A stretch of DNA of 64,000 nucleotides from an uncultured bacterium (GTDB lineage Bacteria; Bacillota_I; Bacilli_A; RF39; UBA660). The notes under the pieces are model-generated. The model saw only the letters and a program-made list of their open reading frames with translations. It had not been told where the DNA came from and did not search any database. Shown piece by piece: positions 16,168 to 25,424 of the stretch. Where the stretch lies: NCBI GenBank assembly GCA_946560065.1, contig CAMNUE010000006.1:1-64000 (forward strand), read 5' to 3'. The position numbers and the translations under genes are program-made. How positions within the stretch are numbered: position 1 is the first letter of the stretch; each line of letters opens with the position of its first letter.

Positions 16168-17314
16168 AATATTTAGTATTTTAAAAAAAGAAATACGTGA
16201 AGTATTCAGAGATAAAAAATCTCTTTCAATGATGTTACTAACACCTTTGATGATACCATTAGTTTTAATAGGAGTAAGCGCTTTATTTGATAGTAACATT
16301 AATAAAGAAATAGACACTTATGATAATATTGGTTTTTCTTATAATCTAACAGAGATAGAACAAAAACTTACACATTCTTTAAAAATAAATCCAAAAATCG
16401 GAAATCAAAAAGAAATAAAGAAAATGTATCAAGAAGATAAAATAGATGTCTATATAGAAAAAAAAGACAATAACTACATAATTAATTACGATGAAAATAA
16501 TGAAGAAAGTGCGACAGCATCTCTTATTGCTCAAGAATATCTAGAACAATATAAACTATCACTTCAAGACTCGTATCTTAGAGAAAACAAAATAGACAGT
16601 AATGAAGTCTTTAATATAATGACCATTTCTTATAACAAAATTGGCTCAAAAGAAGATAACTTCTATGTAAATTATATAACTACCTATGCCTTTATCTTTA
16701 TTATAATGTCAATCACAGTATCTGCAACCTATCCTGCAACAGATACAACAGCTGGAGAAAAAGAAAGAGGAACACTAGAGACTCTTCTAACATTCCCAAT
16801 TAAAAGTAGAGATATAATTATTGGCAAATATCTAAGTGTTTCAATATCTTCAATCATTACAGGATTATTAGGATTCGGTCTATCACTTATATCATTAACT
16901 TATATTTCTAAGACATTCACATTATTTAAAGGAATAAATTTAATTCCTTCAGTCTCAACAATATTAATAACAATTTTAATCATTATTAGTTATTCACTTT
17001 TAATAAGTGGCCTTTGTATTGCTATAGCTAGCCTCTCTAAAACATTTAAGGAAGCACAAAGTGCACTAACTCCAATTACCCTTTTAAGTACAATTCCTGG
17101 ACTTGTAGCACTTATGACTAACATCAAAACAACAACTTTAATTTCAATTATTCCATTCTTAAATTATACTCAAATATTCAATGACATTAATAGCAATCAT
17201 ACAAGTATATTAAATATCAGCCTAATGTTTATATCAACCATCACATATACAGGAATAATACTATTTTATATAATTAAACAATATAAAAACGAAAAAGTTT
17301 TATTTAACTCATAA
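16157..17314 (+). CDS. natB: ABC-2 type permease, NatB-like
   Basis: This 385-residue permease has one N-terminal membrane helix after KKEIREVFRDKKSLSMMLLT, a large external domain (about residues 45-165) and five or six C-terminal helices. That is the NatB/ABC-2 layout and the usual length. The GEKERGTLETLLTFPI motif between helices is characteristic of this permease family. It overlaps the ATPase gene and ends at a strong bidirectional terminator shared with the opposing giant gene. Confidence 0.8.
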   Translation: MKNKIFSILKKEIREVFRDKKSLSMMLLTPLMIPLVLIGVSALFDSNINKEIDTYDNIGFSYNLTEIEQKLTHSLKINPKIGNQKEIKKMYQEDKIDVYIEKKDNNYIINYDENNEESATASLIAQEYLEQYKLSLQDSYLRENKIDSNEVFNIMTISYNKIGSKEDNFYVNYITTYAFIFIIMSITVSATYPATDTTAGEKERGTLETLLTFPIKSRDIIIGKYLSVSISSIITGLLGFGLSLISLTYISKTFTLFKGINLIPSVSTILITILIIISYSLLISGLCIAIASLSKTFKEAQSALTPITLLSTIPGLVALMTNIKTTTLISIIPFLNYTQIFNDINSNHTSILNISLMFISTITYTGIILFYIIKQYKNEKVLFNS

Positions 17315-17342
17315 AAAAAGTAAACAATTAGTTTACTTTTTT
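17314..17342. terminator. Bidirectional terminator between natB and the giant repeat gene
   Basis: A 12-bp stem AAAAAAGTAAAC/GTTTACTTTTTT around AATTA carries A- and T-runs on both sides, so it can stop transcripts from both convergent genes. The stop codon of the minus-strand gene lies in the stem. Confidence 0.85.
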
Positions 17343-20300
17343 CTTTTATTTTCTTCTTTTACTTCTTCAGAATCATTTATATATTCATCCATCATTTCAG
17401 TAATTTCATTTCCATATACGCCTTTTTTACCATAGTTAGCATTCAATGATTTAGAAACTTGTAATGCAAGTCCAGCAGCTGAGGCTGCACAAACTAAAGT
17501 TGATGCCATATCACTTGGTAAACTTGATAAAGCCTCCACATGATTTATAGCTAATCCTTCTAAACCACCAGCTAAATTAGTAGCATCTAACATTGCTTGA
17601 TTCATATCTGAAATAGCATTTGGATGAGCAACTACATAATCTATAGAATCTTGAATTCCACTTAAATCAAATTGCGGATGAGACTCTGCATAAGTTTTCA
17701 AAATATTAGTACATTCATTAGAAACATTAACTAGTGTATTTTGAGCACTATTGGCAACCTTGGCCATTTGATGAATAGCCTCAACTTGGTTGATAGCACC
17801 ACTTCCATATCGTGCTGTTATATCATTAATTTTAGAAGTAACATCTTGACTAAAGCCATTAAAGAATGTATGACCTGCTTCATCAGCAGCATGATATGCA
17901 TCGGTAAAACTCCAATTAGACATATCCAAACTTGATCTTTCAATCATGTTAGCAGAAGATAATACATCTTGATGAGCCTGTGCTTCCATACCATCTTGAA
18001 ATACTCCACGTTTTCCTTCAATATCAGCACCAGTCTGATGAACATAATCAATAATATTATCATTAGCAGCATTAATATTCGCAGCATCTGCATTTTGTTG
18101 TTTCAATAACTCTTGAGACTTAAATTGATGAACTAAAGAAGCATTTATAGCACTAGTTACAGCACTTGCAAACACAACAGTTGTAATCATATCTCTGATA
18201 AATGGATCATCACGATAATCAAATTGTTCTGCCAAAGGAGAATAATATTTACTTCCAACACTTCTTCTACCCAAAGCACTTCTAGCCACTTCTGTATTCT
18301 TATAATAACAACTTTCTAATCCCATAAAATTATCAAGTATTGCCTCATTATCACCTTCAGATAATGCTTCATTTAAGTTTTCTCCATACTCACCTAATTT
18401 ATGTTGAAGCTCATTATCAAAATCATTTGTTTTAGCAAATCTCATACCTACATAAGAAAGTTTAGTAGCAACAGCCTTGAAATCCTCTTCTAGTCCATGA
18501 ACACCACCAGACAATAAATTGTTGACATCTTTACGACAAACTAATATATCTTTAACAAACCCTGAAGCCAGATTTACTAGATTAGTTCTTTCATTCATTA
18601 AAGCTTCTTCCGCCTCTTCTTCTAATTCTTCATCAAGTAAACTTTGATCAATAATTTTAATTTGTCCTAACAAACTAAATATATTTGTATAACTATATTT
18701 AATTTTATCATTAAGCTTAGCAGCCTTTTCCAAACCATACTTTCTTAATCTTTGTAAGATTGAATCATTGATTTGATTATTCATATCAGTCTTCAACTGA
18801 CTGCCTCTATACTCTTCAAATAAAACCTCTAGCTCTTCTTCTGATAAATCCTCATCTAGGCGACGATTTAACTCAGTCATAACAGTTTTAACTCTTCCTC
18901 TAGCCATTAATTTACCAGTCATTTTTTTAAGGAAACTAATACTTGCTTTAGCAACTGCAGGTCCTAAATGAACAATATTATAAAGAACATTTCCAGATTT
19001 TAGTTCATTCTTAAAGTTCTCAGCAACCTGAATTTTACTAGCATTAAACTTTTTAGCATCTTTTGCCTTTATCTCTAAACCAGTAGTAATCTTATCTAAA
19101 ATTGATTCAACATGTGGTTTAACTTTTTTCTTTAACTTAACATTTTCATATTCAACAATATATTTAGGATTAACACTAGTCTTAGCAAGATAATTAATCA
19201 TCCTATCAGCATCAGGGTTTATTTTATAGCAATCTTCATCATTAATCTTTTGACCACTCTCTGTAGGAACAATTCCAAACATTTTTAAAGTACTACTACC
19301 AGCATAAATCTGATCATTATCATTTAAATCTTTATAAAGTTTAATTATTATCTCTTCGATATCTTCTTCATTATCCTTTTCTGCAGACTCTGAATCTTTC
19401 TCACTATCGTTATCATTATTTGATGCTTCTTCACTGTTGCTGTCAAGATTATCCACATCATTATCTTCAATAAATCTTTCTTCATTAGGATTTTCTGAAG
19501 CATCATTTATATTTTCTTCTTCTACATTTTCATTTGAACTTACTTCCTCTTTTCCTAAATGAACTTCTCTATATTCAATCAAATATGGTGAATAATCATT
19601 ATTTGCATTTCCAACAATAAAATCTAAATCATCAGAAGCAATTTCATAACAAAGAGCATTTTGAATTCTTGTTTCTGGACTAAATGCTTTCAAATTAAAA
19701 CGTTTCATAACATTCTTTTTAACGTAATTTTTACTATTATCCAAATCCACATACACAACAATCTTTTCTAGTGCATTATTAATATCACTATTATTAACCT
19801 CTACACTATTAAGATTTTCATTAATAGTCTGCTCTCTATTCTTCCTTCTTCTTCTCCTTCTACTTTTCTTTTTAGCATTAGATTCAATATTTTCAACGCT
19901 TACACTTTCGTAGCCTACATCATAAGGAGAATGATCATTTGTAGAATTTTCAATTAAGAAGTCTTCATCAAGATCATTTATCTTATAGAAGCTTGCATTA
20001 TTAATTTTTACTTCTTCACCTTTTTTTATATTAAATCTATCTGCAACATGTTTTCTAACATATTTTGAATTATTATCATCTACATAAATACGAATCTTTT
20101 CTAACTGCCTGTTATCAATAACCTCATCTTTAGTAGCATTAATTTCACTCACTTCAACCATATCTTCTGGAGCTTCACCAGGGATATAATTACTTTTTGA
20201 TGTAGTGGTATCTTTAACAATCTTCTCAGGTAAAATTGCAGAATTAGTGGCAACCGCCTCTATTACATCTTTTTGTGTTTTTAGACTTCTAGCATCAGCA

Positions 20301-22498
20301 GCAATAACTTTTTCCTTATCAGTTATATATAAAGCCTCAATCATATCAGTTAAAGGTTTATCAGGAAGTTCTTTTTTTACTAAAACCTTCTTCTTATTAT
20401 CGGTTTTAACTGTATCACGATATTCACTAACACTTAAACCTAAGTCATGAGCCTTTGATATTTCTTTTTCTAACTTATTTTTTCTTCTAACTAAAGAAGT
20501 TAATTGTCTCTTACCTTGTTCAACTTGCTTAGACACTTCAAGAGCAATCTCATTAGTAGCCATCTTTTCTTGATTATATTTTTCACGTATTTCCCGAATT
20601 TCTTCTTCACTCAATAATCCAGAATTTTCAAACTCTTCTAACTCTTGCTTAGCTAATTCCTGCATCCTAATAAAAGCTGACTCATAATCTTTTTCCGCCT
20701 GTTTTAACTCCTTACGAACCTTTTTAACTTTAGAATCAATATCATCAAACATCTTTCTAAAATCATCTGTCATTTCACTTGCTGTTAATGTAGCATTTTC
20801 CAAAGAATCTAACATTTCGAAAAGTTCATCAACACTACCATCATCTACTATATCACCAATAGTCTCCAATGATTTTCTAAGCTGATCAGCCTCAACTTTT
20901 CCCCTCTCTTCATCAAGTTCAGCCTTTGCTTTATCATACAATTCATCTACAGTAGTAATTATATCAGTACTTTCTTTATTAAGAGAATCATCTAACTTTG
21001 CAGCAATAATCTCATTATCCTTAGTAGTAGAATCAACTACCTTTGATTCTAACTTAGTTCTCTTAGTCTTGATAAGAGTATACTCCCTACCTAGTTCATT
21101 ATTTTGACCATAAACAATTTCATAATTAGGATCTAGTCTTATATCAAGTCCTTGATTTCTCTGAACAGCAGCAAAAATATCTTCCTTTTCCTTCTTGAAA
21201 CCAGCTCCAACCTTTTCCTTATCAACATTATATTTAACTTTTTCTACTATAATTCTTGATACAGCAAAAGGTAGTTTTCTATCAGGAGTCTCCTCTCCAT
21301 AAGAAATTTTTACTTCACCAACATTTAAAGTCTCCATTCCAGAAACTCTTAATATTTCAAATACCTTATTATCAATATCTTCTTGAGTTTCTAAACCATC
21401 TAAATCAAGAGTACCATTAACAATTTCTTCCATTTCAATTTCTTCAACTTCAATTACTTCTGATTTCAATTCAGGACTAGTATCTAAAGCCATCAAATCT
21501 GTACTTTCTTCGATTGCCTTACCATTTTCATCTACACGAACCTTCTTCATTCTATAAACATCAAATTTAGTACTCATACTATCTTCAGAATCTTCTGCAC
21601 CTTCATAACGAATATCTAATTCTGATTTATTATCAATAGAAATACCATCAGCACGCATCATATCAAATACCTTTTCACGTTGTTCTGCTGGGGAAATCCT
21701 AAACTCATCTAATATATATTCTCCAGAATAAACTTTTTCGCTTACAACTCTATATGGAACTGTCTTTTTTGTTTCCTTGATAACTACAAATTTGGTACTC
21801 ATACCATCTTCAAAATCTTCTGCGCCTTCATATCCAATATCAATATTTGCATCATCTTCAACAACAACACCAGCATCTTCCATCATCTTCATGACTTTCT
21901 TTTTTTGCTCTTCTTCTGTCATTCTTAAACCATCTAAAATAAAGGAACCAGAAAATATTTCTTCGATTTCACTTTCTTCTTCATAAAAAATACCATCAAC
22001 AGCATTCATAAGTTCATCTGTTGCTGCATTTTCTTTAGCCTCAGCATCAATTCTTTCTCTACTGTGCTTATAAACTGTAAATAAAACCTGGTGATTTTTT
22101 TCGTAATCTTCTCCTTCTTCGTAAGAAATCTCATAGTCAGCTTTTGGATCAATTTCAATACCAGCCTCTTGCATCATTGTAAATATTTTTCTTTTTTGCT
22201 CAATTTCATCCATTGAAGGTTCTAAAATAAAGCTATTAGAGTATAATCTTTCCATTTCATCATTATAAGGAACCATTTCTCTAGAAACTCTAATAACCTC
22301 AAAATTAGTAGACTCATCATCTACTACTTCAAACTTAATCTCAAGTTTATCCCTATCTTCAAACTCATAACCTTCTGCTTCAAGTTTTGAAAAAACTCTA
22401 TTACGTTTTTCTTCTTCACTAAGTTTATCATCTAGTGACAAAGCACCAGTAGCAATGACAACTCTCTTTTCTTCTTCAGTATATTCAATGTTATCCAT
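17333..22498 (-). CDS. Giant repeat and coiled-coil protein (1,721 aa), unknown function
   Basis: I do not recognise this protein. Residues 1-490 hold about six tandem copies of a 70-95-residue unit: strand (YSGEYILD), helix (EQREKVFDMMRADGI), strand (IRYEGAED), then a basic strand (KFDVYRM). Copies 3 and 4 are the closest. A long coiled coil follows (about 490-700). Then come three copies of a second unit of about 75 residues (IRIYVDDNN..., YKIN..., SPYDVGYESV), separated by low-complexity acidic Ser/Asn linkers. The last 500 residues are helical, with an Ala-rich hydrophobic helix at DMITTVVFASAVTSAINAS and a second near the C-terminus, a possible membrane anchor. No signal peptide is seen. 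It lies 13 bases after the DUF1292 gene in one operon. A scaffold or envelope role is only a guess. Confidence 0.85.
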   Translation of the reverse strand: MDNIEYTEEEKRVVIATGALSLDDKLSEEEKRNRVFSKLEAEGYEFEDRDKLEIKFEVVDDESTNFEVIRVSREMVPYNDEMERLYSNSFILEPSMDEIEQKRKIFTMMQEAGIEIDPKADYEISYEEGEDYEKNHQVLFTVYKHSRERIDAEAKENAATDELMNAVDGIFYEEESEIEEIFSGSFILDGLRMTEEEQKKKVMKMMEDAGVVVEDDANIDIGYEGAEDFEDGMSTKFVVIKETKKTVPYRVVSEKVYSGEYILDEFRISPAEQREKVFDMMRADGISIDNKSELDIRYEGAEDSEDSMSTKFDVYRMKKVRVDENGKAIEESTDLMALDTSPELKSEVIEVEEIEMEEIVNGTLDLDGLETQEDIDNKVFEILRVSGMETLNVGEVKISYGEETPDRKLPFAVSRIIVEKVKYNVDKEKVGAGFKKEKEDIFAAVQRNQGLDIRLDPNYEIVYGQNNELGREYTLIKTKRTKLESKVVDSTTKDNEIIAAKLDDSLNKESTDIITTVDELYDKAKAELDEERGKVEADQLRKSLETIGDIVDDGSVDELFEMLDSLENATLTASEMTDDFRKMFDDIDSKVKKVRKELKQAEKDYESAFIRMQELAKQELEEFENSGLLSEEEIREIREKYNQEKMATNEIALEVSKQVEQGKRQLTSLVRRKNKLEKEISKAHDLGLSVSEYRDTVKTDNKKKVLVKKELPDKPLTDMIEALYITDKEKVIAADARSLKTQKDVIEAVATNSAILPEKIVKDTTTSKSNYIPGEAPEDMVEVSEINATKDEVIDNRQLEKIRIYVDDNNSKYVRKHVADRFNIKKGEEVKINNASFYKINDLDEDFLIENSTNDHSPYDVGYESVSVENIESNAKKKSRRRRRRKNREQTINENLNSVEVNNSDINNALEKIVVYVDLDNSKNYVKKNVMKRFNLKAFSPETRIQNALCYEIASDDLDFIVGNANNDYSPYLIEYREVHLGKEEVSSNENVEEENINDASENPNEERFIEDNDVDNLDSNSEEASNNDNDSEKDSESAEKDNEEDIEEIIIKLYKDLNDNDQIYAGSSTLKMFGIVPTESGQKINDEDCYKINPDADRMINYLAKTSVNPKYIVEYENVKLKKKVKPHVESILDKITTGLEIKAKDAKKFNASKIQVAENFKNELKSGNVLYNIVHLGPAVAKASISFLKKMTGKLMARGRVKTVMTELNRRLDEDLSEEELEVLFEEYRGSQLKTDMNNQINDSILQRLRKYGLEKAAKLNDKIKYSYTNIFSLLGQIKIIDQSLLDEELEEEAEEALMNERTNLVNLASGFVKDILVCRKDVNNLLSGGVHGLEEDFKAVATKLSYVGMRFAKTNDFDNELQHKLGEYGENLNEALSEGDNEAILDNFMGLESCYYKNTEVARSALGRRSVGSKYYSPLAEQFDYRDDPFIRDMITTVVFASAVTSAINASLVHQFKSQELLKQQNADAANINAANDNIIDYVHQTGADIEGKRGVFQDGMEAQAHQDVLSSANMIERSSLDMSNWSFTDAYHAADEAGHTFFNGFSQDVTSKINDITARYGSGAINQVEAIHQMAKVANSAQNTLVNVSNECTNILKTYAESHPQFDLSGIQDSIDYVVAHPNAISDMNQAMLDATNLAGGLEGLAINHVEALSSLPSDMASTLVCAASAAGLALQVSKSLNANYGKKGVYGNEITEMMDEYINDSEEVKEENKRKK

Positions 22499-22511
22499 AA
22501 AACGACCTCTC

Positions 22512-22796
22512 TTAATTCTTACTTTCTTTGTCTATCTTTTCTAAAACTTCACCGATCATCTCAAGTTCTCTCTTATCAGTAATATTTTCTAATTCCATTT
22601 CTTCTTTAAAAGGATCAAAGGCAGATACATAAATATTCTTTCTTCCATTAGAAGCAATACTATTGTCCGTATAACCAACATAAGCTTTCATAGTTTCTTC
22701 ACATTCAAAAGTAAATAAAACATCGCATTCTATTGTTTTACCATCTTTTTCCATCTTAATTTTTTCTTTATTAACATCAAAATTTGTATCTTCCAT
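22512..22796 (-). CDS. DUF1292 family protein (YrzB-like)
   Basis: This acidic 94-residue protein has the DUF1292 pattern: a central FTFECEETMKAYVGYTD and the IYVSAFDP strand, then acidic helices. YrzB of Bacillus belongs here; its role is unknown. In other Firmicutes the family lies with yrvI-yrzL; here it precedes the giant repeat gene instead. The ATG at 22796 is chosen because GGAGG lies 7 bases upstream; the TTG two codons earlier falls in the spacer. Confidence 0.8.
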   Translation of the reverse strand: MEDTNFDVNKEKIKMEKDGKTIECDVLFTFECEETMKAYVGYTDNSIASNGRKNIYVSAFDPFKEEMELENITDKRELEMIGEVLEKIDKESKN

Positions 22797-22830
22797 AATC
22801 AATCCTCCACACTACTATTATCACAACTAT

Positions 22831-22859
22831 AGTTTATCATCAGAACCTAAAAAAGTCAA
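22831..22859 (-). promoter_or_regulatory. Promoter of the DUF1292/giant protein operon
   Basis: TTGACT (22854-22859), 17 bases, TAAACT (22831-22836) on the minus strand, about 35 bases before the DUF1292 start. Confidence 0.65.
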
Positions 22860-22917
22860 TTAAGACAAAGCTTTTAAGACCTTTCTTAACTACATTTATA
22901 TATCAAGTACTATTTCA

Positions 22918-23514
22918 TTAACTGGCAATCTTTATATTAATTTTATCTTCTTCATTTATATCACTTTTCTTAGTAACTTTTATATGATAAAAAACATCCT
23001 GCTTAGCATCACCTCTAAGTTTTTGATCTTCAATAATAATTGACTCCTGATCTATCATCAAATTATAGTCACTATAGTCCTTCGTAACTTCGATTTCTGA
23101 ATCAGAATTGTTTTCAACTGTAATCGTATAAGGAATTTCTTCTTTATTAACTTCATTTTTTCGATAATTAGTAAGTTTTAAAATATATTCCTCCTCATTA
23201 ACAAGTGAATCAACATTCAAAGTAATATTTTCTTCTGTACCTGCCTTTAAAACTGGAATCACTAAGTTAGCAGCTAACTTCTCATCATTTTCCTTTTTCT
23301 TCTTAAAAACCATTACAGACAAACAAATAACCAAAATTAATAATAAAATAAACACTATAAGTAAAATCTTTTCTGTTGTAATCTTATCTTTTAATTTATT
23401 TGTATCTTTACTATTTTTCTTTGTCTTACTTACCTTAGCACTACTAGTTGCTTTATTATTCGTTTTCTTACCTTTTACTCCTTTATTAGAAGCCTTCTTT
23501 TTATCTTTATCCAT
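22918..23514 (-). CDS. Membrane-anchored protein with external domain, unknown
   Basis: This 198-residue protein begins with about 45 basic, Lys/Ser/Thr-rich cytoplasmic residues. One strong membrane helix (ILLIVFILLLILVICLSVMVF) follows, then an external domain of about 120 residues with beta-sandwich-like strands (NITLNVDSLV, YTITVENNSDSEIEV, FYHIKVTKK). The start is the ATG at 23514, one base after the deaminase stop and served by AAGGAG in the end of that gene. The longer open frame from 23670 only overlaps the deaminase. Its external domain resembles in style that of the 175-residue protein at 28432, but I cannot prove homology. Confidence 0.7.
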   Translation of the reverse strand: MDKDKKKASNKGVKGKKTNNKATSSAKVSKTKKNSKDTNKLKDKITTEKILLIVFILLLILVICLSVMVFKKKKENDEKLAANLVIPVLKAGTEENITLNVDSLVNEEEYILKLTNYRKNEVNKEEIPYTITVENNSDSEIEVTKDYSDYNLMIDQESIIIEDQKLRGDAKQDVFYHIKVTKKSDINEEDKINIKIAS

Positions 23515-23515
23515 A

Positions 23516-23968
23516 TTAATATATTTCTCCTTCATAATTATCCAAGATTTCCTTACAATCCCAATTATCCATAAACTTTCTATCCAAAATATTATTTTCT
23601 CCTGCAATAAATTTATATATTGCATCATCTCTAAATCCTGCCCTAGCAGCATCATCTCTTGTTGCACCATAGTATAATGTTTTTATATTTGACCAAATAA
23701 TTGCCGATAAACACATCGGACATGGTTCACAACTGCTATACATCACATAACCTGACAAATCTTCTGTTCCAAGTTTTGAACACGCTTCTCTGATTGCCAC
23801 AATCTCAGCATGATTAGTTGGATCATGACTACTTAAAACCTTGTTATGTCCCCTGCTTATTATCTCACCACTTTCTGATACAATAACAGCACCAAAAGGT
23901 CCACCATCTTTCTTCTCTGCTCCTATAACACCTTCACGAGCAGCTTCCTTCAATAATTTTTCTATCAC
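23516..23968 (-). CDS. guaD: Nucleoside/nucleobase deaminase, guanine deaminase-like
   Basis: It has the cytidine-deaminase fold with the zinc site HAE (His53-Glu55) and PCPMC (Cys83, Cys86). The region after it, ARAGFRDDAIYKFI, fits bacterial GuaD (guanine to xanthine) better than the tRNA deaminase TadA, and the N-terminal GGPFGAVIV loop also fits GuaD. I start at GTG 23968, which has AAAGGTG 6 bases upstream; the other GTG (23977) is inside that site. The gene lies between two secreted or anchored unknowns in one operon, with no purine genes nearby. 150 residues, of normal length. Confidence 0.8.
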   Translation of the reverse strand: MIEKLLKEAAREGVIGAEKKDGGPFGAVIVSESGEIISRGHNKVLSSHDPTNHAEIVAIREACSKLGTEDLSGYVMYSSCEPCPMCLSAIIWSNIKTLYYGATRDDAARAGFRDDAIYKFIAGENNILDRKFMDNWDCKEILDNYEGEIY

Positions 23969-23973
23969 TAAAA

Positions 23974-25344
23974 TCACCTTTCTAATCTAGTTTTTACAAA
24001 CTCTCTTCTAGTATCTAAATTAGCCTTTTGTTCATTTGTAAGTGAAGCTTTTAAAACTGCATTAGAGACATCCTCATCTATTTTTACATCATCAGAAATC
24101 TCTGTAATTGCCTGAACCTCTCCACTTAATTTACTAACCCTATTCTCTAAATATTTAAACGTTATATCCATCTCATTAATAGATTTACCCCCACTCTTTT
24201 TTCGATATTTAGATGAATAAATTATATCTATTTTCTTACTAGCATCATCAAAATTAAAAATAAAATTAGTTCTTTTCTTATCAAATTCTAAACTAAATTC
24301 TCCTAAATTTTTATTAAGCTCATCTTGTATCTTAATAACATATTTTCCATTTTTAAAAGTACAATTAATAATATACTTTATCTTATCATTTTCTATATAA
24401 TAAACTTCACCTTTAGTCTCATCACCTTCATAAGTAACTACGCTTTTGTCATTTCCATCTAAATGAATTACTTCTAACTTCAAAAACTGACACATAAAAC
24501 TAGTTGTATACACATTAATCGTATACGATTCATTTCCCTTTAAAAACTCCGTACTATCTTTAACCTTCCACTTAGAAAAGTTCTTATCAATACTAGTTAA
24601 TATCTTTTTACTTTGTTCATCACTTTTCAAATCATTCAAAATATTCCTTAAAATATCTCTTATAACAGAATCAGTCAATCTAAGTGAAATTTGCTTTACA
24701 TCAGTATCTTTACCACTTATATTCTCAGTAACATCATATCTTTCAAAATATTCATCTTTTAAATTTTTCTTTAAAGATTCAATCAAAAAATCATGTAGAT
24801 ATATAATATTATCTTCTGAAGTATTTTCCGAATTAAGACTTTCAAAATAATTACAACTTCCATCATTAACATAATTATTCAAAAAGTTATTAAGAAAATA
24901 GTATTCTGTAGAATTTTCTATTAAATATTTATAATTTACAATTTCTTCTTCTAAAATCTTTTCATCAAGTTCGAATAATAATCTTTTCTTTTTTGCATCT
25001 TTTTTTAAATTAATCTCTATATTCATCAGACTTAAGTTTTTTAAATAATTAACTCTTTTTAATGCTTCTAAATCAGTAATACTTTTATTTCGAGCCTCTT
25101 CACTATCTAAATTAAAATTAATCTTACTGTTTAATGTATAATTATCTTTAATTTGATGACTATTATTTTCTAAATAATTTTTAAGCAAACTATCACTCTT
25201 ATCAATAGCAGTCCCCATAATATAATTATTACTTGTAATCATATTAAAATAAACACCTATCCCAATTAAAACTATCGCAATTATAAATGCAAATGTAATT
25301 ATTAAAATACAATAAAATTTTCTTCTCTTATTTTCATCTTTCAT
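23974..25344 (-). CDS. Exported membrane-anchored protein, unknown
   Basis: This 456-residue protein has a short basic start, one membrane helix (ILIITFAFIIAIVLIGIGVYF) and a long external part. The external part mixes helices (residues 60-230) and strands with a repeated YTINVYTT/FKNGKYVIKI type pattern, ending in a helix rich in charged residues. I do not recognise the family; no lipobox Cys follows the helix. ATG 25344 is preferred over GTG 25353, which sits on the ribosome site. It overlaps the deaminase's ribosome region, so the genes are coupled, and it is first after a consensus promoter. Confidence 0.75.
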   Translation of the reverse strand: MKDENKRRKFYCILIITFAFIIAIVLIGIGVYFNMITSNNYIMGTAIDKSDSLLKNYLENNSHQIKDNYTLNSKINFNLDSEEARNKSITDLEALKRVNYLKNLSLMNIEINLKKDAKKKRLLFELDEKILEEEIVNYKYLIENSTEYYFLNNFLNNYVNDGSCNYFESLNSENTSEDNIIYLHDFLIESLKKNLKDEYFERYDVTENISGKDTDVKQISLRLTDSVIRDILRNILNDLKSDEQSKKILTSIDKNFSKWKVKDSTEFLKGNESYTINVYTTSFMCQFLKLEVIHLDGNDKSVVTYEGDETKGEVYYIENDKIKYIINCTFKNGKYVIKIQDELNKNLGEFSLEFDKKRTNFIFNFDDASKKIDIIYSSKYRKKSGGKSINEMDITFKYLENRVSKLSGEVQAITEISDDVKIDEDVSNAVLKASLTNEQKANLDTRREFVKTRLER

Positions 25345-25367
25345 AACGTCCACATCCTACTATCTTA

Positions 25368-25396
25368 ATTATAAAAAAAAAAGAGAGGTATGTCAA
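25368..25396 (-). promoter_or_regulatory. Strong consensus promoter
   Basis: TTGACA (25391-25396), 17 bases including a T-rich run, TATAAT (25368-25373) on the minus strand: a perfect match to the housekeeping consensus. It drives the exported protein, deaminase and anchored protein genes. Confidence 0.85.
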
Positions 25397-25424
25397 TTTC
25401 CTCCTTTTAATAACTAAATACCAT

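Noticed and set aside
17333..22498. Giant gene as a phage tape-measure or tail protein
   Set aside because: No capsid, portal, terminase, holin or integrase gene is near; neighbours are chromosomal and the repeats are strand-helix units, not tape-measure heptads.
22837..22917. Possible terminator built from TTAAGA/TCTTAA repeats after the anchored-protein gene
   Set aside because: The pairing is short and interrupted, with no clean U-run; it overlaps the promoter of the next operon.
23516..23968. Deaminase as the tRNA adenosine deaminase TadA
   Set aside because: The AGFRDD segment and N-terminal layout fit guanine deaminase better; both share the zinc motifs, so this is a preference rather than proof.
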